A stretch of 64,000 nt of DNA from assembly GCF_034190915.1 (NCBI RefSeq), contig NW_026947502.1, forward strand, positions 3,748,785 to 3,812,784. Reading direction: 5' to 3'. Origin of the DNA: Cavia porcellus (taxonomy: Eukaryota; Chordata; Mammalia; Rodentia; Caviidae). Below the pieces are notes generated by a model. The model saw only the letters and a program-made list of their open reading frames with translations. It was not told the DNA's origin and ran no database searches. Shown here piece by piece: positions 56,561 through 64,000 of the stretch (positions are counted from its first letter, which is position 1; each line of letters starts with the position of its first letter). Position numbers and translations under genes: made by a program.

Positions 56561-57162
56561 GGGTAAAGTCAGACCTAAAATGAATCACTTCACAGGAGCA
56601 ATTAGTGTGAGTCTTACCTACAGCACAGCTCCTGGCCACAGGATTAAGAGTAGTTACAGTAACTGTTGTGGCTTCATGAACAATCTATGCTGAGCCAGAA
56701 AACACTGGCAGAAAGAAGAGCAGTCACCGTGACATAGCAAGAGAAAGAACCAGGCAATAAAGCCATTTGGATCATGGAGTTCATGTTCCTTATATCAAGA
56801 ACAACTGATGACTGTCACTGGTTAAACAACACTTAACTAGTTCCTGTGTAACAACACAACCAAGAGAGAACAAAGCCTACTTATGGGACAACAGTTATCC
56901 TCTGGCCATTTGCCTGTCGAAAACAAAGGTCCATATTAAAAACTTTGCCACTGATGGAGCTCCAATGTTCCTGAACCTAACTGCATTTGAGATTTAATAG
57001 CACAGGAGCAAGGGGCCTGAGTATCAGACCCTCACATTGACTATGGTACCAAGAAACCTAAAGAAGTAAATTTTATTAGAACAAGTTAAAGAAAAGAAAT
57101 ACCTTCCTTTCTTGGTACACCATGAAACAACTTTGTATTACGGAAAACTGGGGAGTATGTAC

Positions 57163-57248
57163 CTGAATTCATTTAGGGCATCAACTATTCGATTATATGC
57201 CAAACTCCTCTGGCTGGCATCAGCTGATCTCCGGCTCATTTTCATAGC
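57163..57248 (-). CDS. FNIP1: FNIP1 coding exon 11
   Basis: This 86-nt exon encodes 28 complete residues from [10 protein letters not shown] to ALNEF plus two bases (AG) of an arginine codon. It is too short to stand out as an open frame and was found by matching the protein. The acceptor is TTTTCAAG and the donor AG|GTACAT, which lacks G at +5. It lies in the FNIP middle domain and includes a predicted helix (residues around [12 protein letters not shown]). It is followed in transcription by the longest complete intron of the window (intron 11, 11.8 kb). Confidence 0.95.
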
Positions 57249-57677
57249 CTTGAAAACAATCATTACACAGTTAATTGTTTTATGAATCATGATTAAAGCA
57301 TGGAAATAAAAACTACATGTTACAGAACACTACCAATAACCTAATCTAGAAAGAAATAAAGGATATGCATGTTTACAGGGACTTTCCCTCTATACCTTTG
57401 GACATTAATGATTATCAAAAATTTTTAATTTTTCAACTGTTAAATCTCTTATTATAATTGCCAGTTATAGACTGACAACATACACTAATGTTGACAGTCT
57501 TTGGGTTACCAAAAACTCCCCTTTTCTAAATAGAACAAGATATAATAATAGCTTATGGTTTAACTCTTATATTTCATGGTTATTGCTTCTGCTAGCATTT
57601 TTTAAAAAAACTACAATGTAAAAATTCTGCTGACAGATATCTCAAGTTATTACTCATATTTTTTACAAATGTATTTA

Positions 57678-57815
57678 AGCCAGGTATTGTGGCAAATCCC
57701 CATAGTGGGAGGCTGAGGCAGGAGGATCACTGCAAGTTTGAGACTAGCCTGGCCTACATAAAGTTCAAGGCCAGCCAAAACTACATAGCAAAATTGTCTC
57801 AAAAAACAAAACAAA
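57678..57815 (+). mobile_element. B1-type SINE
   Basis: 'gccaggtattgtggcaaatccc', 'ggaggctgaggcaggaggatcac' and a duplicated 'agtttgagactagcctgg/agttcaaggccagcc'. Confidence 0.8.
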
Positions 57816-58678
57816 ACAAAATTCACCTAAAAATAAATTTAGCACAAGTTGAAAAATTTTACACCAGAAAGACAAAAAGGAAACCATGAATGATTATGCA
57901 GGCCTGAATAAATAAATAAACCAAAACAAAAAAAACCCACCTTCACAGTTTTTTAACTTTTGTGAAACAAATTCTTTACATAGTTACAAGCTGATAAAGA
58001 ATCTTTAAAGAACATATTTAAAAGAAGGCTAAACTACTAGTGATCAAGCATCAGAAGATAAAAATGAAAATTTATGTTTTAAAAACTGTTAAGAGATTAA
58101 CATTCAGAAGTAAATGACTGTTATTTTGCTGAAATCAAGGAATGGTTCTCTTTAATCTTATCAGTAACATTCTAAAATTACACTACAGCTCTCCAAAAAA
58201 AGGGCACAGATTTAAAATAATTGCCAATGTATTCAAAAGCAAAATTCACAGCTTTTACTAAAAAATAAGAGTAGTTTAAAAGCTGCTCCCACTTCTTTGG
58301 ATGACCTAGTGTTTCCCAAATTCTATCAGTAACTACTAAGAAAGTTTTAAAATTTTCCATTCAGTTATGCAGAAGCATTCATTTTTATCTGTCAGCTTTA
58401 ATAAAAAATGAGATATTGAACAAATATACAGAAAACTGTAAGTATTAATAACATATACTCTAGGTTAGAGATTGGTCAAAAGCACTAAGACATGAAAGCA
58501 CTTAAAAAGTAATCTTTAATGAATTCTACAAGTGCCCCATAAGTTTAATTCAAAGCATTAAAATGTTTCAGCCACAATATATGTGTATTGTGACTCTGGT
58601 GACAAAGGACTATGAAATAAGACAGCAGCCAACTGAAGAAAATGTGACCAGTGTCTCACTTAAGATAAATTCAAATGA

Positions 58679-58767
58679 GGCCAGGAGACAGCTCAGTGGC
58701 ACAGCGCCTGCCTGGCAAGTGGAAGTTCCCAAGTTTGATTCCCAGTACAAAAAAAAAAAAAAAAAAA
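58679..58767 (+). mobile_element. ID-type SINE with target-site duplication
   Basis: 'ggccaggagacagctcagtgg' ... 'gtttgattcccagtac' and an A-tail of about 20 bases. The flanks agataaattcaaatga (58663-58678) and agataaacccaaatga (58768-58783) agree at 14 of 16. Confidence 0.88.
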
Positions 58768-59267
58768 AGATAAACCCAAATGACTTCTAATTCATTGATT
58801 CAGTAAAAAAGTACTGCTGATAATCTATTTGCTGCTATTTCTTTTTTTTCCTGATAGGTTCAATGTGAATAAATATCCATGCCTGCTCCAGAGGCAAATG
58901 ACCCTTGAGGTGCACCATGGCAAGCTAGGGTCATTCTAACTGGTCTCTACACTTTTCCTTTTCTCTTTCACATTAATGCCAAATTTAATTTTCTAAAAGC
59001 ATACCCTTAGAAGAGCCTTAAAAACAAACCAATAACTTTCTGGCAAATATTCTAGATCGTTTATAACTGTGTCCTCATTAAGTCTGTTTGTTGTACTATT
59101 CACTATTACTCTTCAAATCCTTTCCCTTCAACTTACCATCAGATATTAACAACTTTGATTACAGCCATTAAAGTAGCAATAATTGTGCAAATGTGTGAAG
59201 GCCTAATAAGAAAACTGTTTCATAACTGAGAAAATCCAGTAAAATATATTTAAGAATAATTTATATG

Positions 59268-59470
59268 TTGGACATGGTGATGTGCACACCTGTTATCCTA
59301 GTTACTCAGGGAGGCTGAGGCAAAAGGATCATAGTTTACAGCCAGACTTGAACTAAATTTAGTAATACCCCCTCGCAAAATGCAATAAAAAGGCCTGCAG
59401 ATGTAGCTCAGTAACAAGGATTACCTAACATGTGTGAGGCCCAAGGTTATATCCTCAGTACCAAAAAGAA
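59268..59470 (+). mobile_element. B1-ID composite SINE
   Basis: 'ggacatggtgatgtgcacacctgttatcc' (B1) is followed without A-tail by 'aggcctgcagatgtagctcagtaac' and 'gttatatcctcagtacc' (ID). Confidence 0.8.
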
Positions 59471-60130
59471 AACAATTTAAATTATGATACATTTATGTTT
59501 AACATACACATTTTTCATGTAGATGTTACAATGATGAGTTTTTTTGAAATGGGCACAAAATTTTAAAATGCTAAGTAATCAGTACCAAACAAAAGCACAA
59601 CACACATAGAAAAGGCTGAAGACTTTTAGCAAAGTGGTAATGAGTTCCCTCGGATGGTAAGGTCATCGATTTTTTTGCTTTTGTGCTATGCTCAATTTTC
59701 AAAACTTTGTTTAAAATATCATTCATATCCTTTCAGATATAATCCAAATGAAACCGTTTTCCAATAAGAAATTGTTTTTATTTCTTCTGAACTAAAACTG
59801 CCTGTCCTTAGGTTCTACTTTGTATTTCAATTAATCCCTTAAAATAATGTACGTTCACATTTGTTTATTTGCTACGCCATGAGATCAGAAGGGCTGCTTT
59901 TTTCTCTCTAGTTGCTAGACTAGTCCTGTTATACTACAGGTCCACAAAAATTTAGTTTGTGGGAACAGCCTTAGATCTTTCATTAGACAACAAGCTCTCC
60001 CAGATTATTTTGTAAGGTACTTGCACTGCGGTTGTTAATTTTTCTACCAAATGAATAAACATAATGCTAAAACACAACAATAAAATTCCAAGGAAAAGAT
60101 AAAAAACACAAGATAGGAATAATTGCTTAC

Positions 60131-60332
60131 CTGTTCTATTGCACTTTTTAATTTGTTCATGTGGCTTTCAAAGAGAGGAAAATGTGAAAAAAAGAATTCA
60201 TTAAATTTGTTATTTTCATCTTCATCTTTGGATAATGAAAAGATTACCCCAATTGCAATCTTCTTTTTTCTCACAATTCCTGGGTTAGGGCCACAGCTTT
60301 CATCTGATAGATTAAAGCTTTCTTCTATAGAC
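60131..60332 (-). CDS. FNIP1: FNIP1 coding exon 10 (start of FNIP middle domain)
   Basis: This 202-nt exon encodes 67 complete residues from [10 protein letters not shown] to KLKSAIEQ. The segment [12 protein letters not shown] opens the folliculin-interacting protein middle domain (FNIP_M), and [14 protein letters not shown] is strongly conserved in the family. The acceptor is TTTTCAAG and the donor CAG|GTAAGC, close to consensus. The exon ends in phase 0, so it joins exon 11 between codons. Reading past the donor gives an unrelated intronic tail (VSNYSYL), which marks the exon edge. Confidence 0.96.
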
Positions 60333-62046
60333 CTTGAAAATAAATGTTTTTTTAATTAAAAAAACTAAATAAATTCACAAATTAATCTACTTGCTAATTA
60401 AAAGTAGGCAAGCTAAAGGTCTTTGCTGTTGCATCAAATGCATCTGAATTTTACTATCAATTATATCTCTCTGTCGAATCTACTCAGTATTCTTTTTTGT
60501 ATGTTTTCACTTCTATCAGATTATAAATAACTTTAATTAGAAGTTGTTAAAGAAGATAATTCCAATGCATAATCAAACTAAAAATGTTCATATTTTAAGG
60601 TTTTCAGATGAGTATGGTACAATCTAGTCACTGTTCTAGAAGCTACTTGTCTTAAAAGATAAAGGAATTAATACATTAATGAAGAAAACAAGAATCCATA
60701 GCTGCATTAAACGTACTTTAACTAAAACCACTGTTTCAAGAATATGTCATAACAGAAATATAAAGAATGTTAACCATCAAAACATGGTATAGAATCAAAG
60801 ATCTAAACCTAACGCTCTTAAAAGAAAAACAGCATAATTGTTTTATGACACTGGGTTTGGCAAAGATTTCTTGGATATAACACAAAAAACCACAGACAAA
60901 ATTAAAAAAAAAAAAAGTAAACCAAATTACCTCAAAGTGAAAAAACTTTAGCACATTAAAGGATACTATCGATAGAATGAAAGGCAATTCATAGCAGAAA
61001 ATATTTGTAATGAATTAATATCTAAAATATATTTAAAATCACTTACAAATCAACAAAACAAACTTGATTTTAAAAATGGTCAAAGGACTTAATAGACATG
61101 TCCCCAAAACAATATACAAATGACCTAAATAAGCCCTTGAAAAGATCCTGAAGACCACGACCATTACCAGCAAATGCAAATTAAAACTACAGTTGGAAGC
61201 CACTTCACATCTATTAGGTAGTGCTACAAAGGGGTGAGGGTGGGATGGGAGAGCACCTGATTAGCATGTACGAGGCTGTGAGTTCAATCCCCAGGACCAC
61301 AAAACCAACCAACTAACCAACCAAACCACACAAACAGAAAATAAAATGTGTTGGTGAAGACAGATAAATTAGAATACTTTACGTTGCTGGTTAGGAATGT
61401 AAAATGCAGTCACTACAAACACCAGCATTTCCACTTCTGGTATATATGCAAAGAGAATTGAAGGTAAGGACTCAAAGAGATATTTGTATACCCATATTCA
61501 TAGCAGCACTATGGACAACGGTGGAAACAACCTAACTGTTCATCCACAGATAGATACACAAAATGTACTTTCAATGGAATGTAATTTAGCCATAAAGAGC
61601 AATTAATTTCTGACACATGTTATTCATGGATGAACCTTGAAGACATTATACTAAGTAAAATAAGCTAGACACAAAAGAACACCTGTATGATTCCACTTAC
61701 ATAAGGTACCTACAGAAGTCAAATTCATAGAAAATGCATAAAGTTATAAGGGCCAAAAAGGGAGAAATGAGGAGCTTTATTTCACTGGTACAAAATTTCA
61801 GTTTGACAATGAAAAAGTTCATGTGTTTTACAGTGATGATGGTGTGAAAGTACTTAGTATCACTTCTGTGCACAGCTAAAAATAAAACAACTGTTTTGTG
61901 TAACTTACCACAATAAAAAAATACGATATAATTTTAAAAGTTTTCACTTCCAGGCTTAAAATATAGAAAATACAACCCCAGGCTATAAAAACTTCACACA
62001 AAACTGTGTTTAGGAATTACTTAATCTTGTACAGATTCGAACTTAC
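60333..62046 (-). other. FNIP1: FNIP1 intron 9
   Basis: The 1.7-kb intron is mainly an antisense-to-gene L1 3' fragment with an ID insertion. I recognise nothing in 60360-60830. Confidence 0.85.
60840..61920 (+). mobile_element. L1 3' fragment with an ID insertion
   Basis: L1 ORF2-end pattern: 'gtcaaaggacttaatagacatg', 'aatgcaaattaaaactac', 'gttgctggttaggaatgtaaaatg', 'tcatagcagcactatggac' and 'tagccataaagagcaattaat'. At 61229-61325 an ID-type SINE interrupts ('gtgagttcaatccccaggacc' with a (CAAC)n tail). Confidence 0.8.
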
Positions 62047-62182
62047 CATCTAGGAAACACCCCATTTTCCAAACTTGTTGTTTGGCTACGTCGCCAACGT
62101 CGCTGGTAGCTGCTAGCACAACTTCGGGTAAGTGAAGAGTTTGGGGAAGGAAACGGGGTGATAAGCAAGCTGCTGAGAGATG
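62047..62182 (-). CDS. FNIP1: FNIP1 coding exon 9
   Basis: This 136-nt exon encodes 44 complete residues, including [16 protein letters not shown] and the basic stretch [11 protein letters not shown], ending FPR before a split tryptophan codon (TG|G). The acceptor is TTAACAG and the donor TG|GTAAGT. It is Ser/Thr/Arg-rich, as is typical of the disordered linker between the N-terminal and middle FNIP domains, where regulatory phosphorylation is common in this family. An upstream in-frame extension of the open frame is intronic: the acceptor and the conserved residues define the true start. Confidence 0.95.
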
Positions 62183-63042
62183 CTGTTAAGTCAGAAGAAC
62201 AGTATACAACAGGTAAGTCAATAATGACTACAGATAATGACAAATTTTTAAATATGTTCAAGAGTACAAAAACCTAATGACCCAATTAATGTAAATACCA
62301 TATGCCATAACATGAATTAAAACAAATAGTATCAATAGATACTAAAAAGGGCATAGGGAAAATACGTGTGTGGGAGAGATCCAGTAGATTCTACTTTAAT
62401 TACACTGCTGCAGTCCCCAGATTAGAGGGATTGATTATTCCTTCTCATAAGATTTTCTGCCTAAGGTATTGGAAAGTACAAGCTTTCTTCACCACTGCTA
62501 CAATGCTTTGACTGTCAGACAAAAGAAAAATCTGAAAATTTAAACACTAGTTAGCAGCAAGCAGATATAAACTAATATGTTTTTTCTGCTATGATTTTTA
62601 AGTAGCATCCTCAGTAATATTTTTTTCATATACTGGTCGTCCAATTCATTTTGCAACCAGAATCGTGGAAAGAATTAGTCAATCCAGGTATCACTGTCCT
62701 CCACTAGGCATATTTGATAATGAACATGAAAAATACTAAATTTAATTTTGTTTTGTTTGTTGAGACAGGGTCTAGCCACATATTCCAGGCTGGCCTTCAA
62801 CTCACAGTGATCCTTCTACCTCAACCCCCCAAATGCTGGGGCAATGGCATGTCTCACCACCCTCACAAAACAACACTGAAGAGATCTCTCTATTCTTTCC
62901 GCAATCCTCTTATATGGCAAGAACCAAGATGAACATAGTGTGAACAGAGAATCAGAGGACAAAAGCAGGGATAAAAAGAATATCAATGCCAGCTAGCAAC
63001 AACCTCATAAAAACCTTGATTAACACGTGAACCTAAATTTAC
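62183..63042 (-). other. FNIP1: FNIP1 intron 8
   Basis: The 0.86-kb intron contains the end of a MITE (62641-62696) and a reverse B1 at 62755-62870 ('tgttgagacagggtctagcc', 'ctcaaccccccaaatgctggggcaatggc'). Confidence 0.85.
62641..62696. mobile_element. MITE fragment, fourth copy
   Basis: 'ttttgcaaccagaatcgtgga' and 'aatccaggtatcactg' match the right half of the 32565-32757 copy. The left end is missing or unrecognisable. Confidence 0.5.
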
Positions 63043-63107
63043 CAGAACGTGCTATGCCACTGTCTCTGTCTTCATTCAGTTCTCTTCCAGGCATGTCCAT
63101 TGGGTTA
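63043..63107 (-). CDS. FNIP1: FNIP1 coding exon 8
   Basis: This 65-nt exon encodes 21 complete residues beginning [10 protein letters not shown] and ending GIARS. It starts with the last base of a serine codon split with exon 7 (outside the window) and ends with the first base of an alanine codon completed in exon 9. The acceptor is a CAG preceded by TTACAGTTCA; the donor is G|GTAAAT, which lacks the usual G at +5. The segment is part of the Ser-rich linker that follows the FNIP_N region. The family assignment rests on sequence recognition; the exon number is inferred. Confidence 0.93.
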
Positions 63108-64000
63108 CTGTGAACTGTAAACCAATATAAAACTGTCAGTTACAAGTTACAGTCTTACTCAGGTTAAATGTTGTCCTTTTAATTCACAAACTAAATCATG
63201 CTCATCACACTGCATTCCTTTATTTTTCAAGCATGGCAGCAACCCAACACCAAGAGCTATTACTCAGTTGAACAAGCTTTGAGATCTGAAGACTGACATA
63301 AAGTATGAAAATAATCTATGATAAAGTATTTTTTAAAAACTAGAGTTAACTAGAATTCATATTTGTAAGTATTTATATTCAATGACACAGAAATATAGTT
63401 ACAACATTCTATTAAGTGAAAAAGCAAGCAAATAAATGTTGATTGGTGGGTCTAAGTGATGTGTATATCACAATGCATTCTACTAATCCTGCCTATATTA
63501 AATATTTAGCTACAAACATAATACACTTAAAAATTCATAAAAAGTTTGAGAAATGTTCTAAATAACATGATATCAATTTTGTTTGAGGAAGGTGGAGTAC
63601 CATGAGTGTAGCTCAGTGGTAGAGTATTTGCCCAGCAAAGTAGGAAGCCCTGAATTCAATATCTAACACTACCAAAAATAAGTGGGTACTCCTGGGTGAC
63701 AAGGTGGCAACATTTTTTTTTTTGCCTTTTTGACATGTTTTCCTAATTTTTTCTGACAAATATGTATTGTTACATCTAATATTTATAGGGAAAATAAAAA
63801 TTAAAACAAAAGCTAAACTGATACCAACCTGAGAAAAATAATAAGCACATCTTTACATATCCTGGTAATTTATACCTGAAGCTTACTGGTTGTAAAATTT
63901 GCAAAGTATAGAATGAAATTAACATTCTGGGTATATAACCATGAGTACACACTCTATAATAATTAATGTAACAACATAAACAATTACATATGCCTTCAAT
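63108..64000 (-). other. FNIP1: FNIP1 intron 7 (partial)
   Basis: The region upstream of exon 8 in transcription order; exon 7 is not in the window. The only recognised element is an ID-type SINE at 63603-63680 ('gtgtagctcagtggtagagtatttgcc', 'gaattcaatatctaacac'). Confidence 0.8.

Larger units (their letters stand above)
45386..57162 (-). other. FNIP1: FNIP1 intron 11
   Basis: The 11.8-kb intron is occupied mainly by an antisense L1 (about 48215-54490). SINEs occur at 54500-54835, 55745-55910 and 56240-56395. I recognise nothing in 45560-47200, 54850-55740 and 56560-57160. A 47-bp imperfect tandem duplication lies at 45474-45553, and its copy contains the inverted pair gtaagccgac/gttggcttac. 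Confidence 0.85.
57249..60130 (-). other. FNIP1: FNIP1 intron 10
   Basis: The 2.9-kb intron contains a B1 (57678-57815), an ID (58679-58767) and a B1-ID composite (59268-59470). I recognise nothing in 57900-58660 and 59480-60130. Confidence 0.85.
18705..64000 (-). other. FNIP1: FNIP1 gene, 3' portion (exons 8-18 and 3' UTR)
   Basis: The gene is identified because eleven exons read in order on the minus strand translate to the known FNIP1 sequence, including the C terminus VAQILL followed by a stop. FNIP1 is a cytosolic and lysosome-associated partner of folliculin (FLCN). The complex is a GAP for RagC/D, binds AMPK, and FNIP1 is also an HSP90 co-chaperone. Total coding length here is 2782 nt (926 complete codons, one split residue and the stop). 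Introns (minus-strand order) are 62183-63042, 60333-62046, 57249-60130, 45386-57162, 44237-45238, 41297-44066, 38298-39882, 28797-38128, 23264-28598 and 21406-23147. Exon numbers assume the 18-exon human structure, recalled and not checked. Exons 1-7 and the promoter are outside the window. No disabling change was seen, so this is a functional gene and not a pseudogene. Confidence 0.97.

Noticed and set aside
1..64000. CRISPR arrays, bacterial operons, plasmid or phage features, endogenous retrovirus genes
   Set aside because: The split genes, splice sites, SINEs and L1 show a mammalian nuclear genome. No regularly spaced repeats, no operon-like coding and no gag, pol or env-like frames were seen.

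Overview
This window is mammalian nuclear DNA. It is AT-rich and intron-dominated, with one CpG island and a very high SINE load. Two neighbouring protein-coding genes lie on the minus strand. The right-hand 45 kb is the 3' part of FNIP1 (folliculin-interacting protein 1): eleven coding exons, numbered 8 to 18 if the gene has the 18 exons I recall for human, plus a long 3' UTR. They encode 926 complete residues and the stop codon with no frameshift or internal stop, and all eleven exons have GT/AG splice sites and phases that join. Exons 1-7 lie beyond position 64000. The left-hand 11 kb holds the CpG-island promoter, first coding exon (23 codons) and part of intron 1 of RAPGEF6 (PDZ-GEF2), which continues beyond position 1. 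The genes sit tail-to-head, about 7.5 kb apart, in the order recalled for human 5q31.

The repeats point to a rodent. There are 7SL-derived B1 SINEs with an internal duplication, tRNA-derived ID-type SINEs and B1-ID composite (dimeric) SINEs. B1-ID dimers were described from families such as squirrels, dormice, beavers and guinea pigs, not from mouse or rat. I therefore favour a non-murid rodent, with beaver a reasonable but unproven guess. ID copies with nearly perfect target-site duplications suggest recent ID activity.

Layout: 1-10909 RAPGEF6 intron 1 (B1, ID, L2 fragments); 10500-11570 CpG island, RAPGEF6 exon 1 and promoter; 11570-18700 intergenic, with L1 and MIR fragments and a cluster of LTR-like repeats; 18700-21326 FNIP1 3' UTR, free of recognisable SINEs; 21327-63107 FNIP1 exons 18 to 8 and introns; 63108-64000 part of intron 7. 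Intron 11 carries a decayed, nearly full-length L1 in antisense orientation; intron 14 carries a mariner transposase remnant; introns 15 and 16 are packed with SINEs and DNA transposons.

FNIP1 works with folliculin (FLCN) at the lysosome in Rag GTPase/mTORC1 and AMPK signalling; RAPGEF6 activates Rap GTPases. Nothing here indicates functional coupling beyond adjacency. The most unusual observations are a 32-bp insert resembling a tRNA-Gly 5' half with an 18-bp target-site duplication, a 173-bp orphan segment flanked by perfect 17-bp repeats, a four-copy TA-flanked MITE family, a nested hAT element, and four Pumilio-type motifs in the FNIP1 3' UTR. I found no undescribed multi-gene system.
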